Source: an uncultured Bacilli bacterium (GTDB lineage Bacteria; Bacillota_I; Bacilli_A; RF39; UBA660). From it: a stretch of DNA of 36,685 bases. Made by a program: the position numbers and the translations under genes. Below are positions 26,741-33,877 of the stretch, one piece after another. The stretch covers positions 1 to 36,685 of the forward strand of contig CALVQV010000005.1 in the NCBI GenBank assembly GCA_944358325.1. The letters are read 5' to 3'. The notes below the pieces were generated by a model, which was not told where the DNA came from, searched no databases, and worked only from the letters and a program-made list of their open reading frames with translations. Position 1 is the first letter of the stretch. The number at the start of each line of letters is the position of its first letter.

Positions 26741-26768
26741 AAAAACCAAACTAACTTTTTAGTTTGGT
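26741..26768 (-). terminator. terminator inside the end of sigF
   Basis: A 10-bp stem with two G-C pairs (26745-26754 with 26759-26768), 4-base loop and a U run at 26741-26744. The stem includes the sigF stop codon and separates sigF from the spoVA operon. Confidence 0.85.
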
Positions 26769-27401
26769 CTTTAATTTACTAAGCACTTTAGACTCATTAC
26801 GGGAAACTTGCACTTGACTAATACCAAATAAATTAGCAACTTCCGTCTGTGTTAAATCTTCCATATATCTTTTCTTAATAAGTTCCTTTTCAAAATTAGG
26901 TAAACTATTCAAAGCTGAATCTAACATAAGTTTAGTATCTAAATCTTCTTTTTCATCTTCAATAACTTCGTATAAATTAGTGTCTTTATCTTCTGTGTAA
27001 GAATTATCCATACTTATAATTGGATTATTAGAATTAATAGCTAGACTAACCACTTCATAAGGCATCTCTAAAAAATTAGATAACTCAAAAGTCGTCGGAA
27101 CATGACCTAATTTTTGTGTCAATAAAATACTTGCTTTTTCTATTTTTAAATTAAGTTTTGTAAGATCACGACTAACTTTAATAGAACGATCTTCACGAAC
27201 TAATTTTTTCATTTCTCCTAAAATATAAGTATATGCATAAGTACTAAATTTTGTATTTTTATCATCTTGAAAATTTTTAAAAGCATTCAATAAACCAATA
27301 TAACCAACTTGATATAAATCTTCCTTATTAGGATAATTATTAAACATCTTAGCAATATAATAAATCAAATTTTGATAATTTAAAAACTCTTGTTCAGTCA
27401 T
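26751..27401 (-). CDS. sigF: RNA polymerase sporulation sigma factor, SigF-like
   Basis: Sigma-70 family group 3 factor, 216 residues against about 255 in Bacillus sigma-F; the missing part is the first 35 or so residues. Region 2 (KEDLYQVGYIGLLNAFKNF, KFSTYAYTYILGEMKKLVRED), region 3 (IKVSRDLTKLNLKI, LTQKLGHVPT) and the region 4 helix-turn-helix (LTQTEVANLFGISQVQVSR, about 183-201) are visible. The VKVSR...LG.VPT block is closer to sigma-F than sigma-G, and the place between a SpoIIAA-like gene and spoVA is that of sigF. There is no spoIIAB upstream. Sigma-F starts the forespore programme. Ribosome binding site AAAGGA. Confidence 0.9.
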   Translation of the reverse strand: MTEQEFLNYQNLIYYIAKMFNNYPNKEDLYQVGYIGLLNAFKNFQDDKNTKFSTYAYTYILGEMKKLVREDRSIKVSRDLTKLNLKIEKASILLTQKLGHVPTTFELSNFLEMPYEVVSLAINSNNPIISMDNSYTEDKDTNLYEVIEDEKEDLDTKLMLDSALNSLPNFEKELIKKRYMEDLTQTEVANLFGISQVQVSRNESKVLSKLKTKLKS

Positions 27402-27414
27402 ATTATTTTCCTTT

Positions 27415-27750
27415 CTAATTAGAAAATGCTTTTATCTCACTACCTATCTCACCAATATAATTAAGTATTCTACCTTTCTTAATCATCTTTGAAACCTTAG
27501 AATTAATACCACATATTAAAGTCTTACCATGATTATTTTTAATTAATTCATATGTATATAAAAGAGCATGCACACCTTTTACATCAATATAATCTAAGTT
27601 TTCTAAATTATAAACAACATTAGTAATACCACCTTTTTTAATTTTAGCAATAACATCTCTACTCATAATATCAAAAGTATCTTTTGTAAGTTCACCATTT
27701 AATCTTACAAATAAAATTCCTTTGCGAAACTCCATATCTATACTTAACAT
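27415..27750 (-). CDS. spoIIAA: SpoIIAA-like STAS protein lacking the phosphorylation serine
   Basis: 111-residue STAS-domain protein of the anti-anti-sigma type, aligning over its whole length with Bacillus SpoIIAA (GEL...T, VVYNLENLDYID, ICGINSKV...). In the family the conserved DSSG carries the Ser that SpoIIAB phosphorylates (Ser58). Here the four residues are DVKG (56-59), with Val57 and Lys58, so no phosphorylation is possible at that site. It lies 13 bases before sigF with no spoIIAB gene between. Probably it still contacts a regulator of sigma-F or has become a direct partner; that is inference. Confidence 0.88.
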   Translation of the reverse strand: MLSIDMEFRKGILFVRLNGELTKDTFDIMSRDVIAKIKKGGITNVVYNLENLDYIDVKGVHALLYTYELIKNNHGKTLICGINSKVSKMIKKGRILNYIGEIGSEIKAFSN

Positions 27751-27798
27751 ACATCACCTCTATCCTAATTTAGCACACCAATATCTTTTTTTATACAA

Positions 27799-27808
27799 AA
27801 TCGACAAA
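27799..27808 (-). promoter_or_regulatory. possible Spo0A box upstream of spoIIAA
   Basis: TTTGTCGATT on the minus strand differs from the Spo0A box TTTGTCRAA at one core base and lies about 50 bases before the spoIIAA start. A single short match in AT-rich DNA; no clear sigma-H or sigma-A promoter accompanies it. Confidence 0.3.
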
Positions 27809-27809
27809 A

Positions 27810-29582
27810 CTAGTTATTCTTTTTAATAACTACTATAATAGATAAAATTAAACCAACAATAATAAAACCAAAACCTAAATAATATAAACTATCTAACTCT
27901 AAAACAGAACTTTTAGTTACATCAATATCACTATCACATTTTTTATTTTGTAATAAATTATTTAAACTATCTATCTCTTCTAAATAACTAGCTTGCATAT
28001 CACTTTTAGAAGCATTTAAAAGATTATTATCATTTTCTAAAAATTGATTTAAATGCTTTAAAGATTCCATTTCTAATAATAAATCCTTTATCTTCTTATT
28101 AGTAGCTTCAATCTGTTTATCTTTACTTAAACTTTCCTCTTCTTGTTTTAAAATAGTTTCATAAAATGATTTAGCGACACGTTCTAAAAGTAATAAAGAT
28201 TTTTTTAAACTATCTACTCTTTCTAAATAACTTTCAATTTCTTTTTTCAAAATATCATTATCTATAACTAATTCTTTTTGATCTTTAAAGTCTTCTTCTA
28301 AAACTAATAATTTATCTTGCATATCTTTTATTAAAATTAAAACATCATTTAATTCTTGTTTATTTAAATCAGTTAAAACAATATTATCTTTTTGCTTTTC
28401 CAAAGAAATAAGATTATCTAAAAGACTATCTAATACCTCTCTAATACTATTCTCTAAAATGTTTACTTTTACATTAGCAATAACTTTTTTTACGGGACTA
28501 TCCACAATAAATTGATATAATCCATTAACACCTAAATCAACATCACTGCTAATAGTAAAATCAATATTACTATCTATAAAACTTTCCAATCTAGTCTCTA
28601 AAGATGTAATTTCAATATCATCTTGAATAGTTAAATAATCTCTTTTATAAACTTGATAATATGTCTTAACATCATCATAATCACATAGTGGATAATTACT
28701 AGTTCCGTCTTTCATATAATCAGAACTATAAATCTTTTCTATTTTATAATGACGATATTTTTTTATAACCTCACAATATTGTTTTTCTTCTCTAATAACT
28801 CTATTAACAATAGCTTCTGGTTTTTCTGTTGTTTTAATTTCATCTGTATAATTTAAAATAACAGGACTAAAAACAATTTTATCTAAATAACTTAATTCAA
28901 TATCTTGAGTTCCTTGAAAGCCATAATCTGTTCGCCAATTATAAATATAATTTACATCACTATCATCTAATATTTTAATTGTCATAATCTCTTCTGAACC
29001 ACCACTATCATAAACACCTAAATAAATTATCAAATCGTTTAAATAATGATATGTTCCAAGATCTAACTTAAATGAACCTCCATTAGTAACACTAGACATA
29101 TTTTCTTTATAATTACCATTGTGAATATAATCACTAAAAGTAGCATTACAGCCATTACACTCTATAACCGAATATGGTATCTCATAAGCTCCATCCATAA
29201 CTTTTATTTCACTAATTCGTAAAGAGCCATTTGATCCACTTAAATTTTCAAAAGATATATAACGACTAGGTCTTAACTCTTTATAATAATAAACAACTTT
29301 CTCTTTTTTATTGTCACTATAATCTAAACTGCATTCACCTTCTAATTCAATATAATCATTATAATCAATTAAAGGATAATCTAATGACTCTTCATAACCA
29401 CCATATACTTTCTTTTCACTATACCATTTATACCTTTTTTCTTCTTTAACTAAAGTTAAATTATCCTCACTAACAAAATCGGTATTCCAATCTTTAGCTA
29501 AAGTATAATCAGAATAATAAGTTTCTGCTTTGACATTACTTGTTATTAAAAATAAACATAAAAATAATAAAATTTTCTTCAT
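27810..29582 (-). CDS. large secreted, C-terminally anchored protein with discoidin-like and coiled-coil regions
   Basis: 590 residues: signal peptide (1-19, MKKILLFLCLFLITSNVKA), extracellular part, coiled coil (about 390-555, Leu/Asp/Lys-rich), a C-terminal transmembrane helix (about 567-585) and a KKNN tail. Residues about 105-205 look like an F5/8 type C (discoidin) fold (SRYISFENLSGSNG, RISEIKVMDG, FKLDLGTYHYLNDLIIYLG). Two Tyr-rich modules with a YPLxDYxD core (near 72-80 and 300-310) flank it. No catalytic motif is seen. It may bind glycans or another envelope protein; unknown. Ribosome binding site AAGGAGTGA; a terminator precedes the gene. Confidence 0.7.
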   Translation of the reverse strand: MKKILLFLCLFLITSNVKAETYYSDYTLAKDWNTDFVSEDNLTLVKEEKRYKWYSEKKVYGGYEESLDYPLIDYNDYIELEGECSLDYSDNKKEKVVYYYKELRPSRYISFENLSGSNGSLRISEIKVMDGAYEIPYSVIECNGCNATFSDYIHNGNYKENMSSVTNGGSFKLDLGTYHYLNDLIIYLGVYDSGGSEEIMTIKILDDSDVNYIYNWRTDYGFQGTQDIELSYLDKIVFSPVILNYTDEIKTTEKPEAIVNRVIREEKQYCEVIKKYRHYKIEKIYSSDYMKDGTSNYPLCDYDDVKTYYQVYKRDYLTIQDDIEITSLETRLESFIDSNIDFTISSDVDLGVNGLYQFIVDSPVKKVIANVKVNILENSIREVLDSLLDNLISLEKQKDNIVLTDLNKQELNDVLILIKDMQDKLLVLEEDFKDQKELVIDNDILKKEIESYLERVDSLKKSLLLLERVAKSFYETILKQEEESLSKDKQIEATNKKIKDLLLEMESLKHLNQFLENDNNLLNASKSDMQASYLEEIDSLNNLLQNKKCDSDIDVTKSSVLELDSLYYLGFGFIIVGLILSIIVVIKKNN

Positions 29583-29618
29583 AAATCACTCCTTGTGCCT
29601 CCTAGAAGAAAATAAAAA

Positions 29619-29657
29619 AGAGTATATATTTATCTTCTTCTAATAAATATATACTCT
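29619..29657 (-). terminator. terminator of the paralogous membrane protein unit
   Basis: A perfect 15-bp stem (29619-29633 with 29643-29657), 9-base loop, and U run on the minus strand, nine bases after the stop of the gene at 29666. Confidence 0.9.
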
Positions 29658-29665
29658 ATAACTTT

Positions 29666-30313
29666 TTAAAATCCTTCTCGTATATTAATTTTATCTTTAT
29701 CTTTAGAATTATATCTAATCATTATTTTTTCTTCTAATAAATCATAATTATAATATTTTTTCTCATTAACTAAATTATCTAAAATATCTAAAAACAATTC
29801 ATATTTAATTTTTCCACTCTTAAACTCATCTTCACCTAAATCATAAATATTATTCTTTGGGTCAGCTGTAGATAAACTATATAAACCATAATTTGTATAA
29901 TAATTAATAGCTAAAAAAATCTTACCAGGTGCGATAGCATCATCAACAACAACAGTATAATCATCATCATCTAAATAAACTGTAATTTTATCTTTAACAT
30001 CAACTAAATAAGTTTGAACATCATAATAATTATTATATTCTTCTGGTAAATAAGATATATATTCAATACTAAAAGAGCGATATATAACTAATCCAAAACC
30101 TATAACAATTAATAACAAAGGTAAAATAAAATACACCTTAGAAATTTTTTTATAAGTACTATAAAAAGATAAAACTAAAATCAAAACTAAACCAAACAAT
30201 AAAATAAAAGTTTCATATAAAACAATACCTTTTATAGCCAAGAAAATAAAAGGTAAAACTAACAAAACTAAACATAAACTTACTAAACAAATAATAAATC
30301 TTAATATTTTCAT
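29666..30313 (-). CDS. membrane protein with extracellular domain (paralogue A)
   Basis: 215 residues: three hydrophobic segments (about 5-27, 31-50, 59-78), then an extracellular domain rich in Tyr/Asp. Its C-terminal half matches that of the next gene: DDAIAPGKIFLAINYY and YELFLDIL, DKINI here against DDSIESGTAIIEAYY and YEVFLISL, NKINV there. I do not recognise the family. It follows its paralogue by 27 bases in one transcript and ends at a strong terminator. Confidence 0.6.
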   Translation of the reverse strand: MKILRFIICLVSLCLVLLVLPFIFLAIKGIVLYETFILLFGLVLILVLSFYSTYKKISKVYFILPLLLIVIGFGLVIYRSFSIEYISYLPEEYNNYYDVQTYLVDVKDKITVYLDDDDYTVVVDDAIAPGKIFLAINYYTNYGLYSLSTADPKNNIYDLGEDEFKSGKIKYELFLDILDNLVNEKKYYNYDLLEEKIMIRYNSKDKDKINIREGF

Positions 30314-30340
30314 AATATCACCATAATAATTATAACATAA

Positions 30341-31222
30341 TTAATATCTTTTAACATTAATTTTATTAACGTCTAAACCATTTATTTTAATAACTATATA
30401 ATAATCATCTCTAGTCATATTGTGATTATTATAAAAATCACTTAAAGAAATTAAAAAAACTTCATAAGTATTTTTACTATCAATATCAACAGTATAAGAA
30501 CTAGCATCTTGTTTATATATAATATCAGCATAATCACCCAAATAATAAGCTTCAATAATAGCCGTTCCACTTTCTATACTATCATCAACTTCATAATAAT
30601 AATTAGTATTTGTTTTAAAAACAACATTACTAGTTAAATCAAGTTTATAACTACTAGTTGCTACATCTAAATCATTATCATAACTAACATTAGAACGTAC
30701 TGTTATTAATCTAATAGTAGTCATAACCAAACCAAAACATGATAAAAGGAGAAAAAAGACAAAAGGAAATAATTTAAACTCACTACTCTTACTAGCATTT
30801 AAAATATTATTAAAACTATAAAAGAAAAATAACGTCATACCACCAAATAAAAGAAGAATTTCTAAAAAATTGTAGCCGTCATAATTTAATAAGAAAAAAA
30901 AGATAAACAATATACCTGATATAACAGAACTTAAAAGAAAAGGTATAGAAATAACAAATAAAATAATACGTATTAATGCTTGTTTATTTAATTCTAAACT
31001 AGTAAAATCAAAATTACGTTTCAATAAATAAAAACTAAACATAAAACATGAGCAAAAACATAATGTTAAAATAATCATCTTCCAAAAAACATTTAAAACA
31101 TTACTCAAAGATATATTAGTATAATTTAAAATATTACACCCTATTTTTTCAATAATAGAACCTATAATAAAAATCCAAACAAATAAAATTAATAATAAAA
31201 GTACTTTAATAACCCTTTTCAT
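30341..31222 (-). CDS. membrane protein with extracellular domain (paralogue B)
   Basis: 293 residues: five or six hydrophobic segments in residues 1-175, then an extracellular domain (about 180-293) related to that of the downstream gene. No known motif. The ribosome binding site is GGTGG; its promoter lies directly after the cse60 stop. The pair looks like a tandem duplication that gained or lost membrane helices. Confidence 0.6.
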   Translation of the reverse strand: MKRVIKVLLLLILFVWIFIIGSIIEKIGCNILNYTNISLSNVLNVFWKMIILTLCFCSCFMFSFYLLKRNFDFTSLELNKQALIRIILFVISIPFLLSSVISGILFIFFFLLNYDGYNFLEILLLFGGMTLFFFYSFNNILNASKSSEFKLFPFVFFLLLSCFGLVMTTIRLITVRSNVSYDNDLDVATSSYKLDLTSNVVFKTNTNYYYEVDDSIESGTAIIEAYYLGDYADIIYKQDASSYTVDIDSKNTYEVFLISLSDFYNNHNMTRDDYYIVIKINGLDVNKINVKRY

Positions 31223-31241
31223 ATAACCACCAACGCGAAAT

Positions 31242-31270
31242 ATAATAATGAAATTATATTATTTTGTCAA
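31242..31270 (-). promoter_or_regulatory. sigma-A promoter of the paralogous membrane protein pair
   Basis: Consensus TTGACA (31265-31270), 17-base spacer, TATTAT (31242-31247), directly after the cse60 stop codon. Confidence 0.75.
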
Positions 31271-31271
31271 A

Positions 31272-31439
31272 TTAACGATATATAACTAAAGCACTAAAAC
31301 AATAAATTTGATCTTCAGAAAACAAACCAACTGCCACATTAAACTTAATGTCAATTAACTCAACACCTGTACTTAAAAAATTATTAATAGCTTCTTCTAA
31401 ATCTTTTTCATGATCTTCATCAAAAACTTTTACTTTCAT
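31272..31439 (-). CDS. cse60: sporulation protein Cse60 (DUF2758 family)
   Basis: A 55-residue gene. The product begins MKVKVFDEDHEKDLEEAIN and ends QIYCFSALVIYR, the pattern of Cse60, which in Bacillus subtilis is a sigma-E-dependent sporulation protein of unknown action. The ribosome binding site AGGTGAT precedes the ATG at 31437-31439 and lies in the 3' arm of the hairpin at 31442-31473. I see no clear sigma-E promoter. Assignment rests on remembered family sequence features. Confidence 0.75.
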   Translation of the reverse strand: MKVKVFDEDHEKDLEEAINNFLSTGVELIDIKFNVAVGLFSEDQIYCFSALVIYR

Positions 31440-31441
31440 AA

Positions 31442-31473
31442 AAAAATCACCTATTTAATTATAAGTGATTTTT
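31442..31473 (-). terminator. terminator-like hairpin carrying the cse60 ribosome binding site
   Basis: A 9-bp stem (31442-31450 with 31465-31473) and a 14-base loop, followed by a U run that ends at the cse60 start codon. It can end the M23 peptidase-lipoprotein transcript and, in read-through RNA, would cover the cse60 Shine-Dalgarno. Confidence 0.65.
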
Positions 31474-31478
31474 AATAT

Positions 31479-31922
31479 TTATTTTGTCGAATTCCAATAT
31501 ACTTCGTAAACTTCATTATCTATTTTATAGCTTACATATAATTTATAATTAACCTTTTCTTCATTATAGGGCATATAACCAACTAATATAACACCTTTAC
31601 TAGTACCATTAGGTTCTAATGTAACTTTTGAATCAAAAATACCAATACTAGGAAAAACATCATCTGTTTTATAATCATGATAAGCAAGAGCTTTTAGATC
31701 AGTAATTTTCTCTTTTACATTACTAATAGCTAAAGTATATCTTATTTCATCAACTAAAACTTCTGTTTCTAAAGTTATATCAAAAGGTATATCAGAACTA
31801 TTTTCATGACTATTAGCTAAGTTATCTACTAATCTATTATATTCTCTTTGTTCTTCACTTATCGCTTTACTACATCCTGAAATAACAAATAAACAACAAA
31901 CAATAATAAATATTTTTTTCAT
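31479..31922 (-). CDS. predicted lipoprotein
   Basis: 147 residues with a lipoprotein signal (MKKIFIIVCCLFVISGC, lipobox VISGC, Cys17). The mature domain is a beta-rich, immunoglobulin-like stretch (FDITLETEVLVDEIRYTLAISN, VTLEPNGTSKGVILVGY), similar in style to DUF4352/DUF5067-type envelope domains, but I do not assign a family. It begins three bases after the M23 peptidase stop without a clear ribosome binding site, so translation is likely coupled. Confidence 0.65.
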   Translation of the reverse strand: MKKIFIIVCCLFVISGCSKAISEEQREYNRLVDNLANSHENSSDIPFDITLETEVLVDEIRYTLAISNVKEKITDLKALAYHDYKTDDVFPSIGIFDSKVTLEPNGTSKGVILVGYMPYNEEKVNYKLYVSYKIDNEVYEVYWNSTK

Positions 31923-31925
31923 AAA

Positions 31926-33182
31926 TTAATACTTAGAAATACGATCATAAAACCAATTTCTTGTACCACTAGGAAAATTAATTAATAAGCGTGGGTTAAT
32001 TGATTTAGATTGGAATGTATAATAACTAGTATAATCAGTTAAATATAAACCATAAGCTATTTGTGTATGTAAATGAGCACCAGTTGAACAACTATCCCAT
32101 GTTTGAACATTAGGATCGCCACCCATCATTCCAATAACTGTATCTCGTGTAACAACTTGTCCTTTACTAACATTAATACTTGCTAAATGAACATAACTAC
32201 TAGTATATGTTGTCCCATCAGATAACTTATGTTGAACATAAACTTTATTACCACCACAACTTGACTTGTAAACTACACCAGCAACTAAACCAGTTCCAAT
32301 CGAATATACTTTTTGTGTTTTATTTGTATTAGACATATCTATTCCATAATGGAAATCACACGTATATTTACCATTTAAAGTATAACAACGTTCACCAAAA
32401 TTACTAGTTACATAACCACTTCCTAATGGACGATAAAAATTAGTTGTAACTGGTAAAACTTCACGACCACAAGTCGCAATATCATCATTTTCCTTGCAAC
32501 CACGGTCTAAATATATTTGAATAATTTCTTTTTGCATCTTGATTGCTTCTTCAATGCTAACCATATCATCTTGTAATTCATCTAACTGTTCTTGTAATAA
32601 TGCTAATTGTTCACCTAATTTAACTTGTTCAGCTTGTAAAGAAGTCTTCTTTTCTTCTAACTCAACCTTTTTCTTTTTATTTTGCTCAATCAAATTAGTA
32701 AACTCTTCTATTAAATCTTTATTATATCCAGATAATTGTTCAGCAACTGCAAAACGATAAATAAAATCAGTAAAATCAGCAGCACCAAACGCATACTCTA
32801 AATAAGCACTTTCACCATCAGCTATTTGAATAAAATTAAGAATTTTCTTAATTTCCTCATCTTTCGCAATAATCTGTTCTTCTAAATCAGCAATCTCATT
32901 AGTTAAATCAACCATTTGATTACTAATCGTATTAATATTAGATCTAATTGAAGCTACTTTACTTTGTGCCTCTTTTATTTGACTTTCTGTCAAATTTTGA
33001 TTATTTTGATTTTGATTATAATTATTTTCATATTCCTCTAATTCTTTTTTTAAATCTCCCAAAGTCTTACCCTTAACTTTAAATGGTGCGATAAAAAAAG
33101 TAGGCATAACAAACACAAGCATTATCATAAAATAACCTAATGTTTTAAAAATAAACTTTATTTTTTCTTGAATCTTTTGCAT
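31926..33182 (-). CDS. coiled-coil M23 (LytM) peptidase, PcsB/EnvC-like
   Basis: Peptidoglycan endopeptidase, 418 residues: signal anchor (about 13-33), long coiled coil (about 38-220), linker, and C-terminal M23 domain. The zinc ligands are visible: HYGID (His278, Asp282) and HLH (His370, His372), so the enzyme should be active. The architecture is that of division-associated hydrolases regulated by FtsEX (PcsB, EnvC); in spore formers it could equally act in engulfment. The ftsEX genes are not in the window. It follows the DUF45 metallopeptidase gene by ten bases; ribosome binding site AAGGAG. Confidence 0.9.
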   Translation of the reverse strand: MQKIQEKIKFIFKTLGYFMIMLVFVMPTFFIAPFKVKGKTLGDLKKELEEYENNYNQNQNNQNLTESQIKEAQSKVASIRSNINTISNQMVDLTNEIADLEEQIIAKDEEIKKILNFIQIADGESAYLEYAFGAADFTDFIYRFAVAEQLSGYNKDLIEEFTNLIEQNKKKKVELEEKKTSLQAEQVKLGEQLALLQEQLDELQDDMVSIEEAIKMQKEIIQIYLDRGCKENDDIATCGREVLPVTTNFYRPLGSGYVTSNFGERCYTLNGKYTCDFHYGIDMSNTNKTQKVYSIGTGLVAGVVYKSSCGGNKVYVQHKLSDGTTYTSSYVHLASINVSKGQVVTRDTVIGMMGGDPNVQTWDSCSTGAHLHTQIAYGLYLTDYTSYYTFQSKSINPRLLINFPSGTRNWFYDRISKY

Positions 33183-33192
33183 AAAAAACTCC

Positions 33193-33825
33193 TTACTTCA
33201 ATAATTTCTTAACTTGCTTATAATTTGGATAATTTTTAAAAACTAAATTCCAAAAATCTTTAGAATGATCAAAATGAATTAAATGTGAAAGTTCATGAAC
33301 AATAACATAATCTAAACAATCAATATCATATTTAAATAAATTAGTATTTAAAGTTATTGTTTTACTTTTCTTATTACATACACCCCATCTAGTTTTCATA
33401 TTTCGAAAACGTAAACGATAATAAGGAATTCTTTCACTAAAATGACTATACCAATATTCATAATGTTCTAAAAAAATTTTATTAATTTCTTTTGTTATCC
33501 ATTTACTTAACATCTTTTCATCTTTTACATAAATATATTTATCAACTACATCTATTTCATCTATAGTTGGCATAATAATTATATCATAAATTTTACCAAA
33601 ATAATAGAATTCTTCACTTCTTTCATTTTGTTTGACACGATTATTAATCATTTTTTTTAAAGCTTTTTTATTACGATCTAATAGATTTAAAATTTCCATA
33701 TTAGAAGTGAACTTATTACAAGTAACACATATCTTCAAATTATTATCAACTCGTACATATATATTCTTATTATTTTTCCTAACAATAATTACTTCATATA
33801 TATTATCATCTAATTCATATTGCAT
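33193..33825 (-). CDS. YgjP-like (DUF45) metallopeptidase
   Basis: 210 residues of the M48-related YgjP/DUF45 family. The zinc motif HELSH (177-181) with a third ligand in FDHSKDFW (His187), and the RWGVC...TITLNTNLFKY segment are classical. It is predicted cytoplasmic and its natural substrate is unknown. A TATAAT box lies 15 bases before the ribosome binding site (GGTGAT), just after the terminator at 33855-33877. It leads the transcript with the M23 peptidase. Confidence 0.85.
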   Translation of the reverse strand: MQYELDDNIYEVIIVRKNNKNIYVRVDNNLKICVTCNKFTSNMEILNLLDRNKKALKKMINNRVKQNERSEEFYYFGKIYDIIIMPTIDEIDVVDKYIYVKDEKMLSKWITKEINKIFLEHYEYWYSHFSERIPYYRLRFRNMKTRWGVCNKKSKTITLNTNLFKYDIDCLDYVIVHELSHLIHFDHSKDFWNLVFKNYPNYKQVKKLLK

Positions 33826-33854
33826 AATATCACCTATCTAATTATATCAAAAGA

Positions 33855-33877
33855 AAAAGAGTTTTTAAAACTCTTTT
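33855..33877 (-). terminator. terminator of the carrier gene
   Basis: A 10-bp stem (33855-33864 with 33868-33877), 3-base loop and U run. It includes the stop codon of the carrier gene at 33876. Confidence 0.85.

Noticed and set aside
27402-27414. A hidden or frameshifted spoIIAB between spoIIAA and sigF
   Set aside because: Only 13 bases are available, and the sigF ribosome binding site occupies them.
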